A stretch of DNA of 64,000 bases from Lasiosphaeria ovina. Its lineage: Eukaryota > Ascomycota > Sordariomycetes > Sordariales > Lasiosphaeriaceae. The position numbers and the translations under genes were made by a program. Shown one piece after another: positions 36,001 through 47,473 of this stretch (the first letter of the stretch is position 1; every line of letters starts with the position of its first letter). The stretch is from assembly GCA_033439765.1 (NCBI GenBank), contig JAULSN010000001.1, forward strand, positions 3,782,001-3,846,000, read 5' to 3'. The notes under the pieces are model-generated. The model was not told where the DNA came from. It ran no database searches and was given only the letters and a program-made list of their open reading frames with translations.

Positions 36001-36121
36001 CGAGTTGGCTAACAAGGTCACTGGCTGGTCGACAGCCGAAATGTCGGCGTCCGAGATGGAGACCGCGGTGCGAGAACAGATGAAGAATCACGCAGCCGAA
36101 ACCCCGCCGAGCGAGAGTTAA
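33055..36121 (+). CDS. fun30: Fun30/SMARCAD1-type SNF2 chromatin-remodelling ATPase
   Basis: Exons 33055-33570 and 33641-36121 (70-bp intron, GTAAGC donor, ACTAAT branch, phase 0) give 998 aa. The N-terminal 330 residues are acidic and Ser/Pro-rich, with SPF/SPY motifs resembling phosphorylation sites. A short helical segment (VLQYLNTCDTVQLMAIANI) near residue 300-340 occupies the place of a ubiquitin-binding or helix-hairpin module. The ATPase begins with FQVYGLNWLYLLY, Walker A DDMGLGKT near residue 466 and DEGHKMKN near 580. The helicase C-lobe has VFTRFAKVIEIL, GGTGINLT and RAHRLGQTRPV near 925. Fun30-class enzymes act in heterochromatin maintenance and DNA-end resection. DEGH rather than DEAH fits this subfamily. 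Subfamily assignment is from motif style and is a little less certain than SNF2 membership. Confidence 0.88.
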
Positions 36122-36929
36122 ACAGTTCGAGACCTGGTTTTGCCTCGGGGCCGACAGCCATGAAGCCGGCGGCGACCGTGTTTCTTGTTTGGGGGCGAAC
36201 AGCTCCACACATCCGCAGTTACGTTACTCATGTCTTCTTGCGATCCAACGGCGAATCTCAAGTTGTATATTGTATTCTTATCCGCATGCGTCCTTTCGGC
36301 TTCTACATTGTACGTCTTTGGCAGCATGGAAACGAGATGCCCGATGAATGGGCTCTCGTTTTGTTTCTTACTTCCCTTGGGTCTGTTTTCTCGTTACGGC
36401 TTCGGACCTGGAATTAGAGAGATACCCCATACAATGCCATAAGGGACGGCTGGTCGTATATTCTACGCCCTTGCGTTGCTTTTAGAGGCTGTTGCTTGGT
36501 TAGAGGGTGTTTCTGAGTCACTCTCCAGGACGACAAGACTCTCCAGGGCAACAAGTCACTGAGCTGGTCGGCTACGGCAGGGAAGGACAGCGGGGTTGGG
36601 GATTATATCTTTGTTAAGTACGTGAAAAGATAGCCAGTGATTTGTTGAAAATCACGAGATATCGAGGCACGCTTGTGAAAGGCTTGAGAAAGCGAACCCT
36701 TCAATGAAGAGAACCTGTAGGTACAATACATGGTAAGGACTGGTTGATGCGCATGTGCATTGTGCTCTCCGCGTTCCACTCCTTTCACTTCTTCCCCTCT
36801 GAGGTCCCACCTGAAGTCCCCCTGAGGTCCCCCCTTCTCCTTCTTTCCGACCTCGCTCGCAAGCAGCCAACCGGGCTCTCCAGCACGTCCACTAGCATAT
36901 GCCCGGCCAGGTTCCCAATCTAGTTTCAA
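36122..36929. other. Intergenic region downstream of the SNF2 gene
   Basis: About 800 bases without a supported gene. It lies between the plus-strand SNF2 gene and the minus-strand KP4-like sequence. Confidence 0.45.
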
Positions 36930-37342
36930 CAAAGACCAAACGCCGCATGGGTTGGTGACGAAATTGAAAGTGAGCTCGCCTTGGGCCACATCGTTATTTA
37001 AGATCGGTGCGCTCCCGCATACTTGGCAGCCGTAGTTGACGATATCTTGAGCAAGCGACTTGACCTCGTCGCTAGCGAGTGCCTCCCCGGCTGGTACGTT
37101 CTGCAGAAAGGCACAATCCCCTCCGGCAACGTTTCCGACAGCGCAGGCAATCTGTTGGCCATTGAAAACCGCCTCTTCGTCCGGGAGAGTGCTAATCAAA
37201 CTGAGAAGGGCCGGGGCCGCTTGGTGAAGAACAAGCCCACAACCACTACTACCATCACAGTTGATTCCTAGAGCGTTGACTACAGCAATGCTGGCAAGAA
37301 CGTGGCCTAGAGACCCAGTTGCGAGACGTTGACGAGCATCAT
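36930..37342 (-). pseudogene. KP4-like killer-toxin-family domain with a frame-shifted leader
   Basis: On the minus strand an open frame from about 37268 to 36945 has the KP4 pattern: it starts ALGINCDGSSGCG, has FNGQQIACAVGN, a CAFLQ motif, NYGCQVCGS, and GELTFNFVTNPC, with about eight cysteines expected to form disulphides. Fungal chromosomal KP4-like proteins are small, secreted and often expressed in fungus-fungus or host interactions; activity here is unknown. The frame has no usable ATG. Two ATGs at 37342 and 37339 begin a short hydrophobic, leader-like sequence in a different frame, which stops within about 12 codons. A one-base break between leader and mature domain is therefore likely, either real inactivation or sequence error. 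The C-terminal end after the last cysteine is unclear and might involve an intron. Confidence 0.7.
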
Positions 37343-39755
37343 TGTCAACGTGGTATTGGTACTGGTGTTGGTGTTGGTGTTGGTGTCGTCCGTTGTTGAA
37401 GATCACGATGGATGTTGTGCGTCGTGATGTGCGTGATGTCTTCAATATTCGGTCGTCCCATCGTGCGAACCAGTCCCCCTTTTATATCCAGAGACATGAC
37501 TGACCTCAAGCTCGTCTCCTGTTCCCTAACCGCCTCGTGATGCGCTTCTTCAGAAGTTCGGGGATCAGCCATGACAAGTTAGATCCAGTTATCAAGAAAT
37601 CACCAAGCAAATTGCCAAGCAAAGTGCGTGCTGCCCAAACCGTGAAAGGGGGTCAACCGGGTAATTAATAGGGGAGCCCAAGCGACAACAACAAGAGGCT
37701 CTCCGCTTCATTCACCTATATTAGATGACCAGAGCGGCCCCGTGGGCCATGGAGGTTCTCACAACTGGGGCAGACGTCTGTAAAGGAGATATAATCGGCA
37801 GATTTTGCCGACAGACTTCGTCATGTGGGAACTAAACAAAGTCGAAAAGAGTCAGCCAGACTTCGAAGACATAATCTCCAACGGACAACACAAGATGCAA
37901 CGCCTAACCAAGGGTGCTTGCCGAGAGAGAAGGAGCAGAGGTTTTTGTTGATTGCGAGAAACTTAGGTAGCTATGTTACGGTGTTGCGGTGTTGACGTTG
38001 AAGGTGGAGGTGGAGGAAGGTTTATATGGGTTTGGCGTAGATTCCAATGTACCTATTGTACATTACATCCATCCCTTTTGACTACCTACGATCAGAAATG
38101 ACGTTCTCTTCGGTCCGACTAGACATTGCCATTTCACCCTTCTTGTCTTTCCTTTTGCCCTTGAGCTTAAGGGACAGGGACAGAGACAGGGACAGAGACA
38201 GGAATTTTCATCCCTTGAGCTCTTGAACCCGGCAACAGCACCTCTCCACCAAAGCCCCCCTTTTCCCTTCCAAACAGCAGTTGCTAGGGGGTTCATTCTG
38301 CCAAGTTGACCTAGGTACGCACACTCCACGAGATGCCAGGATACGGGCAGCTTGCCGACGGCTTCCCCGTATGCTGCGACTGGAAGTGAGTGTTAGAGAT
38401 GAGTATTTGCCCGAGGAATATCCGTACATACCGGTACATACTCTATACTCGAATAACACCCAAACACGTCACCCCGTCAATTTAACCTATATAGTTCCCT
38501 ATAACTGGGCTGCGCTTAGCGCCAAGACTGGCTACAGTCTCGATTGGCTGGGGAAATCTCTCCGACCTCTGGCATGTCCCGCGGCGGCCTGGGAGGTTGT
38601 CGACTAGGTACTCCGTATAGAGGCTAGATATCCGTGTCTGTTCAGCACAGAAGGTCTCCGGGGAACTTTCTGCTTTCCCTTCAGAGGTGGGAATGAAGTG
38701 CTTTGTTGGCACCCTCGACGGCACCGCTTGACCGTCCTGTGGTCGAATGAGCAACCACGGGTGAATATTCAAATTGATTACGTCTTGTCCCCGAATGTGT
38801 CGCCGTTACTACCCCTCCGGACGCGAGACCAAGCGAAATACCCCAGGACCCAATCTGATTCTGGTCGGCAAGGACGACGGCCATAGACGGGGCTTCTGTC
38901 CTCCTCAAACCCGCCCCGTTGGACAATGTGGCGAGCTGGAAGCTTCAGTTGGAAGGCCTTCAAGCAATGGGTCTAGGAAAGATTGCTGCAACCAGATAGC
39001 CCTCACTTCAGTGCCGATAAATAGTTTGGTATTGGCCGTTCCTTGGGAGAACGGGAAACTCTTCTTGGGCGCCTCTGGTTCCAAACAGGTTACGGAGTAT
39101 GGAACAAATGGCTAGCTAACACTGCCTCTTTGTACGAGCAAAGTCAAGCTATTCTTGCTGTTGTGAATTTGATACAAGTGGAAGGAGAGAGAAAGTACAC
39201 ATGAGTGGATAAAAATGGCTGAAGATGTCTGTTTCCCCCCACTACTCCTCACCCTTGAACAAAAACATTAGCGGGGTCCCCGCACTGCCGGGTACCGAGA
39301 TTTGTGGGGAGGCGTTGGTTGGTTGGAGAAAAAGTGGATTCCCAGTCACTAAGTTTGCCGCCGCCGCAGCCCCCGATGAATGGTTTTCACATGCCTTACT
39401 GCACGCCACCTCATACTAATGGCCCGAAATGTCGGCCGCGTGAGGCCGAGTGGCAGAGAGCACACGTCCACTCTCTTCCATGTTACCAACCTGCCGTGAC
39501 CTGAAAACCTCGACTACGGTGGGGAGAACAAAAAACGGCATTTCTACTTGAGATTGTTTTCCGTCGTTGCATCTTTTCTTCTCAATCTCGTTCATGCACA
39601 TTCTGAATTCCGCCAGTCCTCTCCGAGCTGTTGATATGTTTGCTGTACTCGATGACCTCTGCTGCTGATGACGGGACGAATAGCGGGTAGGGTATGATCA
39701 GTGAAGCGCCATCCTCTCCTTCCGCCTTCTCCCTGACAGCAGCAGTTGGAGCAGG
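37343..39755. other. Intergenic region of 2.4 kb with simple repeats
   Basis: No supported gene. It has a GGTGTT-type hexamer run at about 37351-37387 and a GGGACA/GAGACA hexamer run at 38171-38202. The 9-mer TACGGAGTA, or its complement, occurs at 38609-38617 and 39091-39099. Confidence 0.5.
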
Positions 39756-41921
39756 ATGGGGTCGGCGGTGTTTGTGTCGGTCTGGCGCATGGTGGTGGAT
39801 GTGATTATGTTCTGGAAAGGGGTGAGTGTCTTCATCCTTTTCTTACATGCCCTCAACTCCCCCCCAACCTTCCCTGTTGCACACTAAACCTCAAGAGACT
39901 TGACTCACTGTTTTTGCGCCGCCTAGAAATTACTCCAATGGTACTACCGCCGCAGCCCCGTCGAGGTCTGGCTTGACGTGCTGCACAACGCATCCGAGTT
40001 CGAGGAATGGGAGGAGGCGGCGCTACATCTAGACAGCTTGCTGGGTCTGGACCTCTGGCGCGCCAACCCGCAGAGCCACCACTACGACTATCGCCTCATC
40101 GACGAGCGCCTGGCGAGCATCGATGTCGCGCGAGACAACGGCGACGTACACGCCATCGTTAACTTGCTACGCAGTGGCCTGGTGCGGAACCTGGGGAACA
40201 TCACCGCTCCCAAGCTTTACAACCGCAGCTTTGCCGGCACCAAGTACCTCATCGCCGAGTATATCACCCAGGTCGCCGAGGCCATCGAGGACATTGGCTC
40301 GCTGCCGACGCCCACCCAGGCTCTCGAAGCCACCGGCAGTACCCACCAAACCTTGGGCGGGTTCGATGACAGCGGAGATGGGAGTAATAACAATAATGGG
40401 GGCGGCAGCAGTAGCGGGAACGGAGCTGGACGGCAAGCTGGTGGCATTGGCAGTATGAGCGGTGCCATCAGCAGTGGTGGCTTTGGCGGAATCATCTCGG
40501 GAGGCGGTAGGATGTTGCCCGCCATGTCGACGCAGACCAAGCTCGACTTCATCCATGACACGAGGCAAGCATTCGGACGGAGCACGCTTGTGCTCCAAGG
40601 CGGAGCCATCTTTGGACTCTGCCACCTGGGCGTTATCAAGGCATTGTTTCTCCGCGGCTTGCTCCCGCGCATTATTACGGGCACCGCGACAGGCGCGCTT
40701 ATTGCGGCCCTCGTCGCCATCCACACGGAGGAGGAACTGCCCCGAGTCCTCAAGGGGGATGGGATAGACCTGTCTGCATTTTCGGGCAAGGCGAATTCCC
40801 CAACAGGGGCCTCAGATACAGGAGCCAACCAGTCTCTCTGGAGCCGGTGGACAATGGTCATGCGGAGGGCACGGCGGTTCCGAAGAGAGGGGCACTTTTT
40901 GGACGTCCAGGTCCTGGAAGAATGTGTCCGGGCCAATGTCGGCGATCTCACCTTTGAGGAGGCGTACCAGCGCAGCAAGCGGGTGCTCAACATCACAGTT
41001 GCAACGGCTGGGCAGGGCGGCGTGCCTACTCTGTTGAATTACCTAACAGCCCCCAATGTGGTATGTTATGCTTCTTTCTCGCCCAATGACCGTTGGTTTG
41101 GCACCCCGGATATGAACATGGGGCCAAAAATGATCGTCGTTGACGCTAATCAATTGCAGTTGATCTGGACGGCCGCGGTGGCATCCAACGCCTCGATGCC
41201 GCCCCTCTACGGACAATTACAGACGAGGGTGCTTTGCAAGGATGCACAGGGTCATATTGTCCCATGGGAACCGGCCAACACGGTCGACTTCCGGCATTGG
41301 ACACACGTCTCAATCTCGGACCAGGAGTCTCCCCTGTTGCGCATTGCAGAGCTGTTCAACGTGAACCACTTTATCGTCAGCCAGGCGAGGCCGTATCTGA
41401 TCCCCTTTCTGCAGAGTGACATGCATGGGCCGTCTCTGGTGGAGACACGCAACAAGACTACGTCGGTCACGGCATTCCTGGTGCGTATGATGGGGCTCGA
41501 GATTCGCCACCGCCTGCGTCAACTCGACACGCTGCAGCTGCTTCCTGCAGGGATCCGCCGCTTTCTTGTCGACGAGAGAGTTCCGGGAGCCAGTGTCACC
41601 CTTGTGCCCGAGGTAACGACGGGCGACTTTGTGAGGCTGATGGAAACGCCAACCAAAGAGACGCTCGAGTATTGGATACTGAGGGGGGAGCGGAGCGTGT
41701 GGCCGGCCGTGGCAGCACTCAAGATTCGATGTGCCGTCGAAACTGAACTCGACCGGGCGTATCAGCAGGCGCGACGGCTAAAGGCTGGAGGGTTACGGCG
41801 GAAAGCAAGTACCATGACGCCCATGAATGCGCCACCAGACAACGAGGTGAGGGAAAGGGAGCGAAGGGAGAGGGACCGAGCCCACAGCACAGGCGCAAGA
41901 TGCTTGCCAACTTCGTCCTAA
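39756..41921 (+). CDS. Patatin-like (DUF3336) protein, probable pseudoenzyme
   Basis: Exons 39756-39821, 39927-41060 and 41160-41921 give 653 aa. Exon 1 encodes a short amphipathic/hydrophobic start ending WKG. DUF3336 follows (WYYRRSPVEVWLDVLHNA, EEWEEAALHLDSLLG), then a Gly/Asn/Ser-rich linker. The patatin domain begins at about residue 230 with VLQGGAIFGLCHLGVIKALF. In active Tgl-type lipases the next motif is GxSxG; here it reads GTATG (in IITGTATGALIAALV), so the nucleophile serine is Ala. The position of the catalytic Asp (usually DGS or DGG before the LFNVNHFIVSQ motif) shows no such motif. LFNVNHFIVSQ itself is conserved. It is thus related to lipid-droplet triacylglycerol lipases but may be inactive or structural. 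Intron 2 (41061-41159, GTATGT, GCTAAT branch) is 99 bp and stop-free. Confidence 0.88.
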
Positions 41922-44900
41922 AACCTTTGATCGTCTGCCAGGCTTCGGGCCATTTTGACATGCAATATGTGGTTTTCATCCGATAGGACAAAAGTACTCG
42001 GCCCTTGTCAAGCTGAGGCTTGGCGCATGCATTGAAACTTTTTCTAGAAGGATTCCACTGGGCTCAGCCCACGGGGGCGTGAACATACGCGCTGCCCAGA
42101 CCCCAATTGAGACCGCACTGCAGTTGCAGTTGCAGGTGCAGGTGCAGGTCGGAGAGTGAGAGAGGCGTGTGGTGTGTAGCAGAAGAAGGGCCAAGAGCCT
42201 GTCCGGCCCCAACAAGAGAGTAGTGAGTAAGTCGTCTGAATGTAACCTCGGACGGCCGTGGATTTGTGGATGACGGAGAATGCTAGGGCTGTTTGGGGAT
42301 GGGACGGGGCGCAAATATCATGGCTCATCGTTGGAGAGGGGATCCAAGCAGTTTACTTGCCTAAGTTAAGCGCCCTCGCGCCTAGTACAGCATGTATAAG
42401 ATACCAACATAGCCCTAGAATACCTAGGTCTACTCCTTCACGACATGACCAGGCACGTTTCTTGGTTCTGCTCGTTTACGCTGTGCCACTGCTCCGAGTA
42501 GGAACCGTGCATTACTGCTCTGGCCGGAGCTATTGTCTAGTTTGGTTTGTCTGCGCAACAATTAGTTTCACATCCTGGCTATCGAGGCCAAAGACATGAA
42601 GGTGAGTGACGCGTATCGCTTCTTTGAGCGGCTGGTAGCTGGGATCGGGGCCAATGGCAATCGGGAGCCCAGATTGAAATGTCAGTCAGCTGCAGTGGAA
42701 GACGATCAGGCCTGCATGGAGGAATGGAGGACGACAGGCCTGCGGACGGCCTGTTCGTTTTAGTCTAGAAGTCCTGGAGACGACTAGGACCCCAGGCCCA
42801 ATCCGGGTCCTTGAAAACGGACGGGCGGACGGAAGAACTGCGAGCAGGGGGTGAGGAAGGTTCGTGGAAGGGTTTTGGAAGCTTCCTCGTGCATGGGGAG
42901 GGGGGCGCGTGTGGTTCCCTCCCGACTGAGGGGTGGAGAGCAGGGTAACTGGACACCGCAACGAGCGAGGATTCCCACTTCTCCCCCCCATCCATCCCAG
43001 CAAGCGCACATCCATCCCGCCATCCGTCCTGGTTCCTGCCCTCGATTCTCCACAGCCTTATCTTGACGTCCGGCTCCGTATGGGAAAAAAAGTACACGTG
43101 TAATAGTATTGTGACACCAGATGTGAGAGCCCCGTTGGGTTCTTGGCTTTCTCTAGCCACACTGCAGCACGAATCGAAAGAGACAGATGCCACCCCTCCT
43201 CACCGATATTGTTCGCTGGGTGACGTACGTACACTCCAATCCCCGAATGTTTGTTGGCGTGGTATTTACGAAGGAAAAGAAAACAACAAATGAACCGGCC
43301 AGGAAGGGTCTTTAACAGGTATTTCTAGAGAAGGAATAGACCTCTAGGAGTCCAAAATAGGGACTCAAATAGCTATTACCTCCCTTAACGAAAACCCTTT
43401 ACGGCGAGTGGTAAGATGCAAAGGCCATTTGAATCTTGGAAAGTACCACACCGACAAACATTCAGGGGTTGGATTGTACTGTACCAGACACAAATTGAAC
43501 CACAGGCGAGCTTGCAACGGCCTCGGGACCAGCAGTGGAACAAAAAGAGTCGGAGGGCAGGAGGATGTGAAATGCAAGGTTACATCGCGCCCTTGGGACA
43601 AAACTGGCTCGTAGCTTGCAGCGCAGCGAAAGCAGCTGGGCGGTCGTCGGCGATTGGCGAAAAAGATGAGCTTGGCTCGACAAGGCTTTTTGGCTCAATG
43701 CTTGGCTTGGGAGCTTTTTGTCGTCCGGGCACACGATCCAGCGGTCGTTTCTTATGACGGATTGCAGAGCTAGCTCCAGCTCAGCCAGAGAAGAGATTTT
43801 CTCCGATGCAAACCCAACCAGCCAGCCTGCGCTTGCTTACCAACCAAGCCCACGCTGCTAGCGGCCGTGGCCGTGGCCGTTGAACAGGCATGCGGGCACG
43901 ATTCGCAATAATACACCACCCGGTCGGCTCGGCCGTGGGGAAGGGACTTGCGGTGAAGGAAGGGACCGCTAATAACCGAGGAGAGCGCCCACTTGGTCAT
44001 AAGGTAGATGGCGCAAAGACGATATCGAATCGATATCCAAGCACCAGCCTCACTTTTGGGCCGTTGAGGGGAAGTGAGCACTGGAAGAGCAAAATCTTCG
44101 ATTTGGGGTGACAGGGTGTCTGGGTTGTTAGATGCACCCCTCCTCTGCTCCTGCACCCTTCCGGTCCCCTGAGAACGTTTGGGTTCCTGGCTTGGAGTGG
44201 GTACTCGCAGTGCAGTGCGCCATGCCTTTTGTCTTTCGAACTTCTTCTTGAAATGGGGTATTTCCAGGCGGCGTGTGGGAGGCACGACGACCGGATGCCG
44301 ATGCGGTCTTGCCTTACCAGGCCAGGCCGCCGTTGCATACCCCACCACCCTCCTTCCCTCCATCAGTCGTGTTACTTGGACGGGGTGTCACGCCCTAGCT
44401 CTCAACAGCCGAAGTCGAGTCTCCCTCGTTGACAAACAGGGAGTAATAAGACACAGAGCTCCATGGGCGAAGAAACTCAAACCCTCCACGCGTCTGACAT
44501 ATTAACTGCCCTCACAAACTCACATTCCCTGGCGGGGAAGATGGCGCGGGGGCCCGGGGCGGGTAGGCTGACGGGCAGATTCATGTGGTCACACCCCCCT
44601 CCCTCCCGTCCCCGGTTTGCCCTTGAGCATATGATAGATGATAGATTGGGCTTCTGTAAAAAAAACCCGCAAATTGGTGGCCGTGATGCAAGTAGCAACG
44701 GGCTCTAGCAGTGGCCGGTTTGTATCGAGAACGAGGCGAGCGACAATTGACCACTGACAATGGCTCCCAGGCGCTCTAACTTGGCCCATGTGCCTGCTGG
44801 GCAGGTTGGGCGGGCAATTGCGACGCCTCGAAAGCGTCGGAGCGATGGAGGATGGCAAGCCCGCCGCACTTGGGCCGACGTCGGTGCCTCGCCGGCATAC

Positions 44901-45527
44901 TACTCTCTAAAGGAGGGAGGATGGGTGAGGGGATGGGGCCCCCTCGTCCCACAGCTGGGATGGGCAACAAGAGGGATGGATGGGAATTAATTGCCCACCT
45001 CGATCTGGACCCCAAAAGCTCGGTCGGCACAGAGAGGTCTGTTTTTGGGCACCGACGACCAATATGAAGGTACCTACCTCATGCATCCGTACGCGAGGAC
45101 AGCAATTTCAGATACCTCGGAATGTCCATCTTGCGCGGTCCTACTATGTAGGTTGTTAAGCTCACCGCCAGGATTGGCCGACTGTCGGCCCTGGCCAGCC
45201 CCTCAGTAGGTACAGTACTGTGTCTGTATTATGTATTCGTACATACATACAAGCCCATCCTATGCCTCGTTCCCCCGCGCTGCAAGGTAGTGGCAGCAGA
45301 CAGGAGGAGGCTACACAGCCCGACAGCACGCACAAGATGGCATCGTGCGTCTCTTCCCCTGCGCGTCCCGCACCCCGCTGGAACTGTCTGTCGCAGTGAA
45401 GGTGCGACATTGCCGAAAGTCGCGGGTGCGTTAGGTTCCTCCGCTACGCCCCATCTTTCTTTCCTTCTGGCGTTTTTCCCTCTCACCTATCATTCCTCTC
45501 CTAGCTAGCTCAGCTAGGAGCTCAGCA
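41922..45527. other. Intergenic region of 3.6 kb without a supported gene
   Basis: Open frames are short or use non-ATG starts and show no motifs or exon chain. A TGCAGK hexamer run lies at about 42118-42150. GC content is high around 42800-43050 and 44500-45000. Confidence 0.5.
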
Positions 45528-45534
45528 TATAAAA
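45528..45534 (+). promoter_or_regulatory. TATAAAA box of the small AIM-motif gene
   Basis: TATAAAA within a sharply pyrimidine-rich region, about 270 bases before a putative 5'-UTR intron and 406 bases before the ATG at 45940. Confidence 0.45.
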
Positions 45535-45800
45535 CTCAGCCCCCCCCCGCACCCCATCCCAGCACAAGAATCTCTGTATTCTGCCCTCCCCCCTCCCCGT
45601 CTTGCACTCTGCTTGCCATCTCCTTCACCTGCCGCCAGCCAACGGCATCCGCCAGTGTCTGTGCCGTCGTATCCCAAGCTCGAACCAAGTCCCTCGCCTC
45701 TTCTGCGTCCTACACCTACACACCTCGTCATTACCTGGTGTGCTGTGGGCTGAGCTTCGGCGTCCGTTGTCTACCCGAGAAGCTGAATCGAAGCCAGCTG

Positions 45801-45869
45801 GTAAGACAACCTCGGCCTGTCCCCTAAGAAGTGGATGATGTGGTTCCTGACACACGAGTTGTCGTATAG
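45801..45869 (+). other. Putative 5'-UTR intron
   Basis: 69 bases with GTAAGA donor, CCTGACA branch-like sequence and GTATAG acceptor, ending 70 bases before the ATG at 45940. It removes two upstream ATGs located at 45836 and 45839. Confidence 0.45.
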
Positions 45870-45939
45870 AAACTCAACACAACACGGTGTTGCCATTGTC
45901 CAACCGCCCCCTCACCGCCAACATCTTCGCACCCTCATC

Positions 45940-46581
45940 ATGGGTCCTTCCAGCCACAAACAGAACGACGGATGGGTCGTGATAGACAAGAAGTTTTCCA
46001 CAAAAGGATACACCAAGTCAAGATCGCCCCAGTACAACGGCGACAACGAGTCTTCTGGCGAAGTGGGCAACGCCTCCACGGGCGGCAGCACCGTCCTCGA
46101 TCTCTCGGACGAGTCCATGAACTCTGGCTGCGATGACCAGTCGCCCGCAGACCGCAAAAAGGCCGGGTCGAACCGGTCGTCCACCGAGACGGGATGCTCG
46201 GATGATACCGTGGTCGATTTCATGCCCGGCCAGGCGGCTCGGGACCGGACCACCACCACGGCGGCGCCCAGCATTTGCTCGTCGACCCCCCACCATGCCC
46301 TGACCGAGGATAACATCGAAGCCCACTTGCGAGAGTTGGAAGAGCGCCTTGCCCGCGATATCTACGACACTGCCAGCATGGATTTCATGTCGGGCAGGCA
46401 CATTGGCATGCTTGCTGGCAACTCCAAGCCCAGCACCCCCAGCAGCGTCAGTCTCGAGTGGTCGTTCGTCCCGCTGCCTGTCCCTGACAACGACGACACG
46501 GCCTGGGCGGGTGCTTGGTGCGACTCGGCCATTGAAGCCCTCCTTAGCAAGTCGTCGCAGCTGAGACTCGACGGCGAGTAG
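45940..46581 (+). CDS. Small acidic Ser-rich protein with two Atg8-interacting-like motifs
   Basis: A single exon of 213 aa. I do not recognise a named family. Near the N-terminus DGWVVID (Trp at residue 12) has the form acidic-x-W-x-x-I, and near the C-terminus LEWSFVPL (Trp 174) has the form E-W-x-x-V. Both match the consensus of Atg8-family interacting motifs. The middle is disordered, Ser/Thr/Asp-rich (STVLDLSDES, SSTETGCSDD), and contains two similar short elements VVDFMPGQ and SMDFMSGR. A predicted helix (NIEAHLRELEERLARDIYD) follows. The C-terminal 35 residues are Trp/Ala-rich with SAIEALL. Start choice: the frame extends upstream, but the ATG at 45940 follows the likely UTR intron. 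Coding status is supported by composition and the promoter; the autophagy link is an inference. Confidence 0.7.
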   Translation: MGPSSHKQNDGWVVIDKKFSTKGYTKSRSPQYNGDNESSGEVGNASTGGSTVLDLSDESMNSGCDDQSPADRKKAGSNRSSTETGCSDDTVVDFMPGQAARDRTTTTAAPSICSSTPHHALTEDNIEAHLRELEERLARDIYDTASMDFMSGRHIGMLAGNSKPSTPSSVSLEWSFVPLPVPDNDDTAWAGAWCDSAIEALLSKSSQLRLDGE

Positions 46582-47473
46582 AGCCCCCTCCACGGGTTCT
46601 ACCCTACTCCCTCTCAACGGTCACAGCCTTCACTGTCGCTTGCAGGCTTTTGACGGGGATACCATTTCTGTTTTGTTGCTGCATCTCGTGTCGTGTGTCG
46701 ATATGTTTCATTTCTCTTGTTTTATTTTCCTTGCTTTTCGGTTTATTTGTTAGATAATACTACCCGGCCAGTGTTGTGATGCGTTGGCAGCTTCCTGTTT
46801 CCTGTTTCCTGTTTCCAGTCTCCATCTTTGCTTTCAGTCTTGTCTTATCATTCTCTTTGAACCCGGCATAGGATTGAAATGGATAGGGGTGTATGGTGTG
46901 GACGGAGGCAAGGGTTCTGGGATAATAGGGGACAAAATTAGACGGACTGGAAAAGTTTTCGCGTGTTTGGATTTCGCTTCGCTTCGACAGTGTCTATTAT
47001 AAGCAGCAACAAAGCATACTTTCTGTGAAATACCCCACAACCGTTGCGAGCCTGTGCCTAGTTCAATGTTGATCTGCGTGTCTTGGTGTCCCGCTCCATG
47101 CGGGGATTCTGCGGCATGAGGTCACATTTAATCCTGAGACATGGCATCGTCCTCATCAACTAGATCGCTTGGAGATAGCATGGCCGTCTTCCGCACCCAG
47201 TAAATGCCCCAAGAAGGCAACACCACTGGCCCAGTCCAGAGCATGGCGGAGGATGGCTGCTTATTTAGCCTGATTGACACAAGTCATTCCGGGTTCCCGG
47301 GTCTTGGTTCAACGGGGATCGTCTTCCGTAACATGCAGCCAGACCTGGTTCCTGCGTGCCGACTTATATGAGCATATAGATCTGCAAACATGTAAAGAAA
47401 TCTTGAAAAGAGGACCGGCCAGACAGAGACTCCGTTGCTGCGAAGATAGACCTCTCGCCTCCTTGCTGCCGCC
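46582..47473. other. Intergenic region with a heptamer repeat
   Basis: No supported gene. A (TTCCTGT) heptamer is repeated about four times at 46792-46819, in the 3' flank of the preceding gene. Confidence 0.5.

Noticed and set aside
40217..40996. A 259-codon minus-strand open frame inside the patatin-like gene
   Set aside because: Antisense shadow with Pro/Leu/Ser composition and no motif; the sense frame is conserved.
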